Source: Bigelowiella natans CCMP2755 (lineage: Eukaryota > Cercozoa > Chlorarachniophyceae). From it: DNA of 64,000 bases. The notes below the pieces were generated by a model. That model was not told the DNA's origin, made no database searches, and saw only the letters and a program-made list of their open reading frames with translations. The stretch lies in NCBI GenBank assembly GCA_000320545.1, contig ADNK01003488.1, forward strand, positions 1-64,000. The letters run 5' to 3'. Both the position numbers and the translations under genes were made by a program. Of this stretch, positions 35,760 through 46,976 are shown in pieces (position 1 is the first letter of the stretch; every line of letters begins with the position of its first letter).

Positions 35760-38700
35760 ATGTCACAGCAGCTAGAAGAACAGCAGGACTTTGGCTCGCA
35801 GGCCGTGCAAGGGCACGAGCAGAAACAGGAAAGGAAGGGCGATACGGACGCTAAGGAAGGAGGAGGAACACCTCCACAGGCACCGCCGGGACCAGCACCC
35901 GGGATTAAGAAAGCAGATGCAGCAGCAGAGGCACTGGAGAACTTCTACGAGGCGGACGACGAGGACGTGGCCGCCGAAAGCAAGAAGGTCGTAATGGCAT
36001 TACGAGCCTTGCGACCCAGGGCGAGCAACTACGCCAAACTGAAAGTATCGATAGAATACAAGTATCAGACACATGATGTTTGGGCAGCTATCATGCAGGA
36101 CATCATGGATTACGAAGCAGACTTACCTCCAGAGTGGGCAGCTTTGTTTAGGAACGACGGGGGTCTGGGCGCCTCGCGGGGGACGACCCAGAGCACCGTC
36201 AAGCAGCAGCAGCCGGTACAGCGGAACACCCAGTTCATGTCTGTTAAAACAGCACCGGTTATGATAACGAAATACAACGGGAAAAGAGGTGAGGCAAGGA
36301 GGTGGTGGAAGAACGCTAGGAGTATACTCTGCGACTTTACCCCTAACCCCACCGAAAACGACAAGCTCAAATGGCTAGCTATAATAAAGCAAGCCATGGA
36401 CCTTTACGAGACAGGCAGGACCCGGATCAGGCAGCTAGAGAAAATACACACTACAGTTAGTGGGCTACGAGACGTTGAGGCGATAATGAAGGCTTTTGTA
36501 AATGAACAGGATGCTAACTCCCTACCCCAGGCTATTAGAAAATACAGAGCAATGATGCAGCATGAGAGAGAACCTGTTAGAGACTTTGCCACGCGCTTCC
36601 AGGATATGATCGACGAACTACATGATTTTAATTACAACACAGGTGATGATCAGGCAAGGTTTGAAGAGTTCAAGTTAAAGATAAAGGAATCCACTTACGT
36701 TACGGAGAAAGGCTACACCACGATGGAGGCAGCAGTGCAGGCTATATCCCTACGCGAGCAGGAGCAGGACCGCAAGTTTACCAGCCCTAAGGTACCTGGC
36801 ATAGGAAACATTAACGCTATTAAGCCGCAGCGAGACTGGTACAAGGACAGGGAAGGTAACCGACGTTGCGGATACTGCTCACGTAAAGGGAAACACACCG
36901 CTAAAGACTGCAGAGACAGGAAAGAAGGACGACCCAGGATGACGATCAGGCAGCTCAACGAACACTACGAGAAGTTAAAGAGAAAGAAAGGCAGAGGACA
37001 AGGATATAACAACAGCAAATGGCAAGGCAGCAACAACGGGAAGAACAATAAATATAAGAACAAAAAGCAGAACAGTATCAATGCTATACAGCAGCAGATA
37101 AACGGAATATTAGATCACCTTAAGCAGGCGCCGACGAAGACAGCAGTACCAGCAACGCAGGACCAAGACAAGCCCATGACCCTAGACGACATAAAGAACT
37201 TAGGAGTATGCAACATTAATGACGAAGACGCTAACAGGACTATCAAAGTTGCTATGACCAAGGTTAAAGTTAAAGACAGCTACGGAGACTACAAGAAACT
37301 ACCTGCCCTTTGGGATAGTGGCAGCATGCCGAAGTCCTTCATAAGCCTAAGCACAGTAAGAAGGTTAGGACTATTGGATCAAGTGACTAAGAAAGAACGT
37401 AAATATGCTCAAGCAGACGGAAGCTCTTCCATGAAGACCGTCGGTGAGCTAATGCTAAAGCTACAGATACCTGGCAGCGACGCGGAGACCCAAATCAAGA
37501 CCCGAGTAGCCATGACTTTATCCATGGAACTACTCCTCGGACAGGATGCCCTAGAAAAATTAGGGGGGATCATATCATTCTACAATCACAAGATATACTT
37601 TGCTAAGTTGCCAAAGAAGTCAGGCAGGACCATCAGCCAGAACATGATACGGCTTGACGAGTGGACCTCTGAGTCAAGCGTTAATGCGTTAGAGTTTATG
37701 GACCTAGCGGACAACAAGCTACCTACACCTACCGAGCTACGGAAGAAGAACCCCGGCAAGACCATCCGACAGATAACGGAGCTACTGGACAAGACCCCCC
37801 CAGCTGATGATTGGGATATCGACAAAGGCAAAAAGTACATTAATAAAATATTAAACGAGAAGTACTCTGACATCACCAAGCCGACGACGAAGCCCTCCAG
37901 CAAGCTTACCCCAGTAAAGATCGAGCTAAAGAAGGGATACGAAGAGTGCATCATCAATGACCCAGAACATAGGCGACCGGAAGCGGACTGGGAAAAGATA
38001 GAGTGGCAGATCAATGAATGGGCAAAGGAAGGGAAGATAGAGCCAAGCAACTCACCATGGAACGTGAGACATGTGCTAGCTAAGAAACCTACTTACCCTT
38101 TCTTCCGCCTGGCGCACAACTTCATCCGCCACAACCGAGTAATAAAGAGGATCCAGACACCTACACCAAGGATAGATGACGTTATTGAACACGTCATAGG
38201 ATACAAATACTACTCTTCCCTAGATAAAAATGAATCATACATGCAGACACCCATCCACAAAACCTCCCGCCCCATTACCGCGTTCTCCAGCAGGCACAGG
38301 AAGTGGCACTTCGTCGTATTCCCTTACGGCCTAAGCATATCAGGGGATGCGTTCAGTAGTCAGAACTACAGGGCATACACACATGATGGGATGGCGTCTG
38401 TGTTGTGGGTGTTTGTGTTTGTGTATGTGGATGATGACATAATATGTACCAACACAGTCGTCGCTCAGATCTTCCTCCTGGAAAATATATTTATTAGGTT
38501 TGCACACTTCGGTTTTACTATTAGACTGCAGAAGTGTACATTCCTAGCTACAAGAATCAAGTGGTGTGGATATTACCTGGAGCAAGGCCGCATCACCCCA
38601 AACCCCGAGAAAGTAGCAGCACTACAGCAAGCCCCTAAACCTAAGAATGCAAAGGAGTTAAAGTCATTCTTGCAGACTGCAGCTTGGATACTACGTAGGT

Positions 38701-40733
38701 TCTCCCCTACCTACGCTAGGACTGCAGCTGCTTTTACTACTGCTTACCGGAAGGAGAACTCTGTAGGCCTCAGCTTCGCTAAGGTGTGGGCCAAGGCTGG
38801 CCTTGATGCCCACTTCGATAACCTAATAAAGTTATGCAGCAACACCCTATTGAATGCTAAGCTAGACACTACTAGACCAGCTACCCTATGGACAGACTGG
38901 TCTAAGCTAGGTATGGCTGCTGTACTTACCCAAGACCAGCAGATCATACGGGTGTGGGGCAGGGCCTGCACAGCAGCTGAGGCCAAGTACAGCCCTACAA
39001 AAGGAGAGTATAAAGCCATGACTGAGGCGCAGAGGAAACTAAGATACTACCTGCTGTCGGTGCCCAGCTTCACCTTAATGACTGACCACAAGCCCCTCCT
39101 AGGCATCGACCGCAAGCTCGAAGCGCCTAACGATGAGTATGCAGCTATGAGGGCGGACACGGAAGAGTTTAGGGACAAGAGGACAGTGGTCTACGCACCA
39201 GGAGACAAGCAGCTTGCTGACTATTTCAGCAGGCTGTTCGAAAAGAAAGTCCCTACCCAGGTCACCCCTATGGTTAACGCGATTACCTTCGAGGACGGCG
39301 ACTTCCTGCCTGAGCCAGAGGAGCTCCAGCACCTTCAAGAACACCTGGATAAATACAAACACAAGCATGAGGTACTTAGTGATAGGATATATGTATACAC
39401 TAATAATGTTAGGCGTACCTACGTGCCACGGCGGACCAGGGGAGCCCTTCTCTTTACCGCCCATGGACCTGCACACGTAGGAGAAAACCATATCACTGCT
39501 CTACTCTACCATTACTACTGGCCCTACAAGCTAAAAGAGATAAGGACATACCTGCGTGGCTGCAGGTGCTCCAGCTTGAAGGCGGCAGGCGTCGCCACCA
39601 AGGAGTCCAGCAAGAGCCGTGCATCTAAGAAAATCAAAGCAAGGAACTTCTTAGATATCGTGCAAATTGATGTTTATAAGTACGATGGCTATCACTACCT
39701 TACCTTCGTTGATGTGGCCACTGGAAAGTGCTGGGTTAAAAAGATTATCAAGGTCAACGTTGCTAAGAAGAACAAAGGCTTATATAAGCAGAGGCTTACT
39801 AACTGCTACCGTACCTGGGAGTCTGAGCTCCAGGCTATCCCTGATGAAGTTAGCATAAACAAGATACCAAAGAAGTTACATGTGGATAATGAGACCTCTC
39901 TTCTACAGCTACCACACCCTAATATTGATGCCTCACCTGTATACTATGCCCAGTCCAACTCCAAGGTAGAGCGACTCCACCGCACCTTGGCCAACCTAAG
40001 CAGGATAAATAGCACCACACCAGACAAGATACAAGGGTTAGTAAACGACACCTTCACGTCTGGGGGAGGTATCAAGGATAAGGAGAGGGAAGAAGGCGAC
40101 GACAACGACGACGATACCGAGAGCGAAGACGAGAAGGTCCCGTACGATGGCCGAGTTCTAAAGGAAGGACAGTATGTTAGGGCCAAGGTAAATCTGAGAT
40201 CGAGAAATAAACAAGACCCCTTCTGGGGTGGCGTTGCAAAGGTTACCGAGAGGAAGGGGAGGAAGCAGTACTACATCTATGATGGGAACAGGGTCACCTT
40301 GCGCCACATCAGTCACCTAAAGAATTATGATATCGGTGAGAAGCTCCTAGAGGATGTTAAAGTAAACCCTACTGTGTGGGAGCGAGCAATGCCTTGTTTA
40401 GGACCCCGACCTAAGTTCGATGTGGAATATGGAAACAATAAGGTCAGGGTGAACGACGATTGGCGCATGAAGATTGTCTATCTAGGCTACCCTGGATTAC
40501 GAAATATGGAGAGGGTAGCTATGAAAATAAAGGACGGAAAATATCAGCTACTCTACCTAGCTGTTCCCGACTTACCCTTTGAGCACTGGTATAAGGTCCT
40601 GGGGGACCTTGATGCAGAGGGCTGGTATGGACACGAACCTAAGGACGAAGGTGAGTTCTGGGTAAGCGACAAAGGAGATAAGGTTAGAGAGGAATCTATT
40701 ACCTGGTGGTTGGTGAAGTTCCGAAAGCGATGA
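35760..40733 (+). CDS. Gag-Pol polyprotein of the Ty3/gypsy-type retrotransposon
   Basis: One 1,657-residue frame without frameshift. Gag is followed by a CCHC zinc knuckle (C370 to C383). The aspartic protease has WDSG with D519, and the reverse transcriptase has LDKNESYMQTPI and the catalytic YVDDD around D891. RNase H carries TDWSKLG (D1046) and TDHKPLL. The integrase has an HHCC-like region (AHGPAHVG to RGCRC, the cysteine pair spaced by one residue instead of two). Its catalytic residues are D1304, D1376 and E1404, with 27 residues between the last two instead of the usual 35. A GPY/F-like region follows, then about 110 further residues of unknown role. Gag and Pol sharing one frame implies regulation by processing rather than frameshifting. 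The frame is intact, matching the identical LTRs, so the copy could be active. Confidence 0.95.
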   Translation: MSQQLEEQQDFGSQAVQGHEQKQERKGDTDAKEGGGTPPQAPPGPAPGIKKADAAAEALENFYEADDEDVAAESKKVVMALRALRPRASNYAKLKVSIEYKYQTHDVWAAIMQDIMDYEADLPPEWAALFRNDGGLGASRGTTQSTVKQQQPVQRNTQFMSVKTAPVMITKYNGKRGEARRWWKNARSILCDFTPNPTENDKLKWLAIIKQAMDLYETGRTRIRQLEKIHTTVSGLRDVEAIMKAFVNEQDANSLPQAIRKYRAMMQHEREPVRDFATRFQDMIDELHDFNYNTGDDQARFEEFKLKIKESTYVTEKGYTTMEAAVQAISLREQEQDRKFTSPKVPGIGNINAIKPQRDWYKDREGNRRCGYCSRKGKHTAKDCRDRKEGRPRMTIRQLNEHYEKLKRKKGRGQGYNNSKWQGSNNGKNNKYKNKKQNSINAIQQQINGILDHLKQAPTKTAVPATQDQDKPMTLDDIKNLGVCNINDEDANRTIKVAMTKVKVKDSYGDYKKLPALWDSGSMPKSFISLSTVRRLGLLDQVTKKERKYAQADGSSSMKTVGELMLKLQIPGSDAETQIKTRVAMTLSMELLLGQDALEKLGGIISFYNHKIYFAKLPKKSGRTISQNMIRLDEWTSESSVNALEFMDLADNKLPTPTELRKKNPGKTIRQITELLDKTPPADDWDIDKGKKYINKILNEKYSDITKPTTKPSSKLTPVKIELKKGYEECIINDPEHRRPEADWEKIEWQINEWAKEGKIEPSNSPWNVRHVLAKKPTYPFFRLAHNFIRHNRVIKRIQTPTPRIDDVIEHVIGYKYYSSLDKNESYMQTPIHKTSRPITAFSSRHRKWHFVVFPYGLSISGDAFSSQNYRAYTHDGMASVLWVFVFVYVDDDIICTNTVVAQIFLLENIFIRFAHFGFTIRLQKCTFLATRIKWCGYYLEQGRITPNPEKVAALQQAPKPKNAKELKSFLQTAAWILRRFSPTYARTAAAFTTAYRKENSVGLSFAKVWAKAGLDAHFDNLIKLCSNTLLNAKLDTTRPATLWTDWSKLGMAAVLTQDQQIIRVWGRACTAAEAKYSPTKGEYKAMTEAQRKLRYYLLSVPSFTLMTDHKPLLGIDRKLEAPNDEYAAMRADTEEFRDKRTVVYAPGDKQLADYFSRLFEKKVPTQVTPMVNAITFEDGDFLPEPEELQHLQEHLDKYKHKHEVLSDRIYVYTNNVRRTYVPRRTRGALLFTAHGPAHVGENHITALLYHYYWPYKLKEIRTYLRGCRCSSLKAAGVATKESSKSRASKKIKARNFLDIVQIDVYKYDGYHYLTFVDVATGKCWVKKIIKVNVAKKNKGLYKQRLTNCYRTWESELQAIPDEVSINKIPKKLHVDNETSLLQLPHPNIDASPVYYAQSNSKVERLHRTLANLSRINSTTPDKIQGLVNDTFTSGGGIKDKEREEGDDNDDDTESEDEKVPYDGRVLKEGQYVRAKVNLRSRNKQDPFWGGVAKVTERKGRKQYYIYDGNRVTLRHISHLKNYDIGEKLLEDVKVNPTVWERAMPCLGPRPKFDVEYGNNKVRVNDDWRMKIVYLGYPGLRNMERVAMKIKDGKYQLLYLAVPDLPFEHWYKVLGDLDAEGWYGHEPKDEGEFWVSDKGDKVREESITWWLVKFRKR

Positions 40734-40776
40734 AGGTCTAAGGGAATAAGGAAGGAAGGAAGGAGCAACGTGACTT

Positions 40777-40784
40777 GGGGGAGG
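40777..40784 (+). other. Polypurine tract
   Basis: The purine run GGGGGAGG ends exactly at the first base of the 3' LTR, the position where plus-strand priming occurs in LTR retroelements. Confidence 0.8.
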
Positions 40785-41110
40785 TGTAGCGCGTACCACT
40801 ACGCGGGCACAAGTCACGTGCGACAACAAAGGGGTTGTCGCGGATATAGAATATAGATAACGTAGATATTAATACAGCATAGGCACGTGGGTTCCGGCGG
40901 GACTCATGGCAGCACACCGGAAGTGTGCTGCCCCACGTGCGGCGGCATTCGCGAAAGCTTCGCGAATGATTACGCAGTGCACGATTTAATAAAAATATAA
41001 TCTTTAATAAAAATAAACACAACTCTTCAAAAGGAAGCAAACGTGCCTTTCCCCCCCCCTGCCTACTTGTGCACGTAGCGCCTCGGCCTGTGAACACCTT
41101 ACGCGCAACA
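40785..41110 (+). repeat. 3' LTR
   Basis: 326 bp, identical by eye to 35395-35720, including the C9 tract, the hairpins and the AATAAA-like motifs. Outside its end the sequence changes at once to CGTTGGTCAA. Confidence 0.97.
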
Positions 41111-41665
41111 CGTTGGTCAAATCTGCATGCGCCAGAACCACATGGGAGACAGGCGTTTGCATGCAGCGAGTCACATTGACCGAGAAAGATTTCCCAGCAG
41201 CCAGCCGAATCATTGAAAAAACAACCATCCAACGGCACTAAGTCATGCGTGCACAAAAGCATTCGAATGCATTGTCATTTGGAGATGCGACAAATCTTCA
41301 AAAGACTTTTGCGACATCGGATTGACCTCCAACCAAAACAAATTGTAGGCGATATTTTGTGTGATTGGAGATTCTTATTTTTTCGGGTTGCTGCTACTAC
41401 ATCCAGCCACAAATAAAACACAATCTCGTTCGTTCGTGCGTACAAATTGTAAATACGAATCTACGAGGGTTAGCGTGCTTAGGAAGGAAGGGGCAGAAAC
41501 AAGATAAGTGGTTTTAAACCTTTCGTCCCCGAGTGCTCGCTATCGCCACCTACGTAAAATCAGTTCTTGAAGCATTGGTAGTTACATACAATAACTGCCT
41601 ACTTCACATTACTCAGGCGGTACTGGATTGGGTCGCATAGCGATCTAACTTTAATACATTGGCAA
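41111..41665. other. Spacer upstream of the G-alpha gene
   Basis: Starts with the 26-bp word shared with 11606-11631 (here 41129-41154) and is otherwise AT-rich. It should contain the promoter of the G-alpha gene, now separated from older upstream DNA by the retrotransposon. No further feature could be supported. Confidence 0.5.
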
Positions 41666-43612
41666 ATGGGTATCTGTGCCTCCGCATCCTCCCCGACAAC
41701 TGCTGGTGCTCGAATCTCTCCAGAACAGAAAAATGGCGACAAACATCTTAACGACAAGTTAACAGAGTAATGGAGATCAACAATGGGGAATTGAACAACA
41801 AGACCCAGCTCGAAACATTAGTAGATACATTGTTCTTCCTTTTGCAGGGTATTTTCCTTCATCTTCGTCTTTATCATCAATTGTCAAAGTTCGATGTTCA
41901 ATGTTCAATGTTCATTGTCGAAATATTGATCATTACGATAAATCGATAAATTCGATCGATACATTCGATTATATTACCTTCACAATAATGATGCCACTTC
42001 CAGGGACAAAAGAAAAGATGCTCGTGTGCATAAACTTCTTTTGCTTGGTGCTGGGGAGTCTGGGAAGTCAACACTTTTTAAGCAGGCAAGGAAATTTTCA
42101 CTTATTCGTGTAGCCAGATCGTAATTATTTTTGTTGTATATAAGCTAAGTGAAATATACGGCAATGGCTTCAAGATAGACGATAGAAGAGAATTCATTCC
42201 AGTGATTCACTCAAATACAATTGAAGGAATGCAGACTTTAGTTAAGGCTTCTGATCGCTTAGCTGCCAAAAATAAAAAATTTGAGATCACAGAGAAAAAA
42301 TCATTGGATGCAAAAGCATCCCTGATGAGACTAAGTGCAATCGATGACCCCCTTACCGAAAGGATATGTGAAGAAATTAGAACGTTATGGAATGATAAAT
42401 CCATAAAGGAGACCTACAAGTTAAGAGGAAGTTCTTATTACCTTGGAGATTCTGCGAAGTATTTCATTGAGAGGTTTCTCTTTGATACTTATGCAAATGC
42501 AACCCATGAAATATATAACGCAATATCAGGGCCGGATATACGTGGAAAAAAGACTACTGTCCTACACTTCAGGACCTTTTTAGGTTTATGCCAATTATTA
42601 AAATATAATCGATAATTTTAATCATCGAGCTGAAATTTTGTTCCACTAACAAGATCGCGAGTCAGAACATCAGGAATTTTGGAAATGGATTATGTCTACC
42701 AAAAAAGTGGGTCAATATTACTATTATTTTGTGACATTCTTCAATATTGTTTTTGCATTTCTGCAGCCCATTTCAAGGTTTTTGATGTTGGTGGGCAAAG
42801 AAATGGTATGTAATCCACATCTATTCTTTCAAAAATCTTATCTTACGTATCCGTATTTAGAGCGGAAAAAATGGATCCATCTCTTCCAAAAAGTTACAGC
42901 TGTTATCTTTGTCGCTGCTTTAAGGTGTTTTTCCTCATAAGAAAACGAAATGTTATGGGGGCTTGCTATTTGCTCCGCAGATAGGACAATCAGTGTAAGT
43001 TTTGCTTGAGAGTAGCAGATATTTTATCACATGTCTGTGGTTTACAAGTTGTCAATTTATGTCTCTTGCCCATAAGACATTCATTGTGATTATTTTTCAA
43101 ATTTACACTGATTGTTCCATGTTATTGAACCTTTAGTGGGTATAATCAAGTATTGTACGAGAGCAAAAAAGAGAAACGAATGATGGAGGCTCTGCGTCTC
43201 TTTGAGGAAATTTGCAACCTTCGTTGGTTCTCCAGTACCAACATAATTCTGTTCTTGAACAAAAGTGACCTTTTCATAGAAATGCTGCCGAGCACAGGAC
43301 TTGAGGTGTGCTTTGAAGATTACAAAGGCGACCGAAGTTTTGCAGTCGCCATTAATTTTATCAAGGTAGATTGTGATAAACCCGATGGGTCATGAATGCC
43401 ACAAAATTAACGTTGATATTGAGGCTTACAACACTCTTTGTTCCAAATGTATACTCCTTGTTTAGACAAAATTCGAAGAGAGAAGCAAGAATCAAATATA
43501 TACTCACGTAACAAATGCGATCGACACAAGAAATTGTTCTTATGTGTTCAACACGTGCCAAGACATTATAATCCGGAAATGCCTTGAAGATGCCGGTCTG
43601 CTTATGGCTTAA
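41666..43612 (+). CDS. Heterotrimeric G-protein alpha subunit
   Basis: Eight exons: 41666-41766, 42004-42085, 42145-42473, 42654-42706, 42767-42805, 42861-42924, 43137-43365, 43466-43612. They total 347 residues, the normal family size. The N-terminus MGIC carries the glycine and cysteine used for myristoylation and palmitoylation. Motifs: P-loop LLLLGAGESGKST, switch I RVRTSGI, switch II VFDVGGQRNERKKW, NKSD-type FLNKSD, and TNAIDT in place of TCAxDT. The C-terminus, which normally selects the receptor, ends GLLMA. The protein should bind GTP at the plasma membrane and relay receptor signals. Intron 2 (42086-42144) starts with GC instead of GT (CAG|GCAAGG). The segment before switch I seems about ten residues short; a small exon in 42474-42653 may be missing. 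Confidence 0.92.
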
Positions 43613-44602
43613 ATGACACTCACTAGGCATGCCTATGCAACAATGAAAGCAACACATAAATAACATCACATGTCATCTTACAAAATAAACAACGTTGTAA
43701 ACGATGTGATGACGACTAGCTTAGTCTTCTGCGGGGGGCGCTGCGAGCCTAACTGACTAATACCGCTGACAATTTGCATGATGCATTGCTCACCACATCC
43801 GAAATATTGCTTGTTTCACACATGGCAGTAACAGTACAAAGCTAACTGTGTAGCTATGCTAGTACGTTTAAGCGTAACTCCTTGTTGCACTCGTCGTCAG
43901 GCACTCGATCGCGGTCACATGCACTTTGAATCTTCGTAATTAGTACGTCCTTGCGTGGGCTAGCTAGCTAGTGGGGTGCAGCACTGCAATCTGTGAGCTT
44001 CGTGGTTGTTCATCACCATCGCTAGATCGGTGCAACCTTCTAGCCTTGTCAAGCTCTACAACTAGAGCTAGCAAGAGCGCTTCGCGGCGGGGCTGTGAAT
44101 GAAGACACGACGCTAGAACGTTGTGCGAGCAAGCAGCGTAGCTAGCTCTACTAGTTTGGAGCTGTGCGCAACTTGCGAATGCTAGAATGGTGAGTCGATG
44201 ACGACTGCTAGACTGGTACGGTGCATCATCGTTTGCTAGTCTGTGCTAGTGTGGTCGCACCTGCCAACATGTAGTGAATGTTGTGGCTAGCTAGCTGGCA
44301 TGAGCAATTGACGGTTCAGACAAGTGCTGCGCACGCGCACCTGTAACCGTGCATGGCAGGTAGCTACTACCAGACTACGTGATCTAGTGATGTCTAGATG
44401 TGCACTGTCTAGCTCTGAGCTGTGCTCTAGTGCTTTGTGGTGACCTCTCTAGAGCTTGAGATGCTCATACATGAACGACTAGTCCAGGAAAGAAAAGCAG
44501 ATGGATATATGGACACTTCGTTCGTTGATGGTTGGCATCATGTAGGAGGACACCATGTTTCAAATCAATCCAGGCCTAGGATGAGATCATCAAGGGAGCC
44601 TT
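43613..44602. other. Convergent spacer G-alpha / Kintoun-like: palindromic-word island
   Basis: About 990 bp between two 3' ends. The middle (43700-44440) is dense in GCTAGCTAGC, CTAGCTAGCTAG, TGCATG and TCTAGC words. No coding exon is recognisable. The open frame 44437-44625 on the plus strand overlaps the last exon of the opposite gene and is a shadow. Confidence 0.7.
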
Positions 44603-46941
44603 CTAAAATGTTACCACTTGAATAAATAATTGATGACAATTATAAGCGATGTAGGAGATTTTACCATCTGCAGACTTCAAATTGTTCTCGGATTTGAAGT
44701 TCATGCTCATCGGAATTGTATCGACATGGAAATAGCTTTCTTCGCTCTGAACATCTTCGTGAGACGATGAATGCTCTTCTGATTTCGAACACGTATTTTG
44801 TCTCGGCTTTTCTTCCTGGGATGCGTCTTTTATGATTTCTACGACTTTTGGCTAACAACACAATCAGAGTCATACACGAATCATGAATAGAAAGCTAATA
44901 AATACCGATTTTGCCGAATCCGTCACTGGTTCGATGAAGGTATCAATTGCTTGGTGCACTTCACCATCTGCTTCGTCGAGCACAAGTATATCATCAACAT
45001 TTACCTTTGGATGCTCTGTCATAGTTTCCATAGTTTCGGCTTTTTCATCTGGTTTCACTATTTTTGGCTCAGCTTTTTGTTTTCTAGCCATTGGATCAAT
45101 GAGAGCGCATGATGAATGCGTTTCACTTTTTTCATCAGTCGTCCTCCTTTTCATATCACCTTCTGGGCCCTTTCTCGTGTCGACACTGTACAAGTGTGAA
45201 AATTATGAAATTAACTCATGAGAGATTGTCCTCGAGTTAGCCATAATCGAATACCTTTCCCCCAGAACGACAGGCTTCCTTATGCTGCACATTGATGCCT
45301 GTGATATCTTTGAATTACTATGCTTTTGACTTTTCAGCGCATCTTCTACCTCCTGCGGACTTAGTTTTTTCACCGGCAGCGTAACGAGTAATATTTGTTT
45401 TTTCCTCTTGTACTTTGCACTACCACGTTCATGCTCTACTTTGTATGGGAGATCAACGCTAAGAGCATCGTAAGGGGGGGCGTTCAGCGACAGATGCTTC
45501 TCTTGCATGTCTAAATCAACCAGCTTAAGATCTGTTACTGCAGGTATTCTGATTTTAACAACAAGTTCTGAAGGACGTCTTGAGCCAATAACCTCATGTC
45601 TCTCTGAACCAAACTGCAGTATGTTGTTCCCGAGTTGGGATCCTCTTTCTACAATGACATAATCTGGAACATTTCTTTTTCTTTCTGCATCCGAGTTTCC
45701 TTTTTGATTAGAGCTTCCACTAATCACAAGATTCGTTGGACGGACGTTTATTACCGTTAACGGAACCACGCAACTGCCAGTGCTGTCGCTACCACTACTA
45801 GTCAGCATCACTCTGTGGCGTCCACGAGAGCACAATTTTGACTTGATAACACCTTCACGTCCATTGTATTCTGGTTTTTTCCGTAACTGTTTAATTACTA
45901 CTACATCGCCTACGGAAAAGCTACTGTCGGTGCTTCTGTCTTTGCAGCCCTCTTCATTTTTCGGAGTAGTTTGTATTTTTGACCTGTTTTGTTGTTTTTT
46001 CACTGGTGGAATTCTAGAAACCGAAGTGGCATCGGTAGTTTCCTTCAAAAATCCAGATTGAGGAATGGACGGTGGTAGTATTTTTTTCGATGACGTAGTA
46101 TTTGGTTCATAAGTTGGAATCAAAGGATCTCTTGGAATATCCTTCGTGCTTTTTGCCGCTTCAGGATCTCTGAAGCTCAAGCTTGGGGGCTCACCGCCTT
46201 TGCATTTCACTCCATCTAGCACACTGAAGTAGAGAAAAAAAGATAATTCGATATCAAACGATTGATTTGCAGGTGGGGACACTGACAATAACTTAAGTGT
46301 AACTACCAGTATTCCGGAACGTTGAGCTTCTCTTTCATTACTCTTGAAACTCCTTCAAGAGCAGTTTTTATCATAAGATCCTGCATACGACCATCTGCCT
46401 TGAAGCTCGGCATATCCTTGCTATTAAATATCACATCGTATACGAGACTGGACTGCTTCTTCTCATTCAAGCAACTACGCGAATTTGGCCCCATACTAAA
46501 CAAACAGCATGAAGTCATATTTTAATATCGATTAGAGTATTCTCTTAGAGAAACGAATCATAAATTCTGAACATATTGATTTTGCACGGTCACTGTATTG
46601 TGTACGACCTGTACGGGATCCTCCACGAAGTACCCATCACCCCATTCTGTTCTACCGTCTATTTGCAGAAAGAGGTGAAGCAAAATATAGAAAACATTAC
46701 ACAAGTTTGTCCAACTGTCTAATATACTTAAATTTAATTTTGAAAGTCCTGAAACTACCGAAGGAGTAGCTCGATCAATATACTTCGAAGAACACACATT
46801 AACGAATATTGTTTCTTTCGTATCCAGAGTTGTCACTTCCACACAAAATTGAGGCTTTGGTCGAAGAATCTGCATAAAGTTTGTGATTGTTAAGTACTAC
46901 ATCTGGTATTTTACGTACCACATACACAAATATGCAAATTT

Positions 46942-46976
<35 letters not shown>

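Larger units (their letters stand above)
35395..41110 (+). mobile_element. Ty3/gypsy-type LTR retrotransposon, complete
   Basis: The 5,716-bp element has TG...CA-bounded LTRs of 326 bp (35395-35720 and 40785-41110). They read as identical base for base, so insertion or gene conversion is recent. In between lie a primer-binding site, one uninterrupted 1,657-codon gag-pol frame and a polypurine tract. Domain order protease, reverse transcriptase, RNase H, integrase assigns it to the Ty3/gypsy (Metaviridae) type rather than Ty1/copia. Flanking bases are ATGTT before and CGTTG after the element: no perfect 4-5 bp target duplication, at best TGTT against CGTT. It sits in the spacer between the SRPBCC and G-alpha genes, in the same orientation as both. 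Confidence 0.95.

Noticed and set aside
35395-41110. Retroelement considered as an endogenous retrovirus
   Set aside because: No envelope-like frame after integrase, a single gag-pol frame and short LTRs. A Ty3/gypsy retrotransposon is the simpler reading.
40738-41262. 174-codon minus-strand open frame across the 3' LTR
   Set aside because: The same frame exists in the 5' LTR and reads through the hairpins and C-tract. It is a chance frame in repeated sequence.
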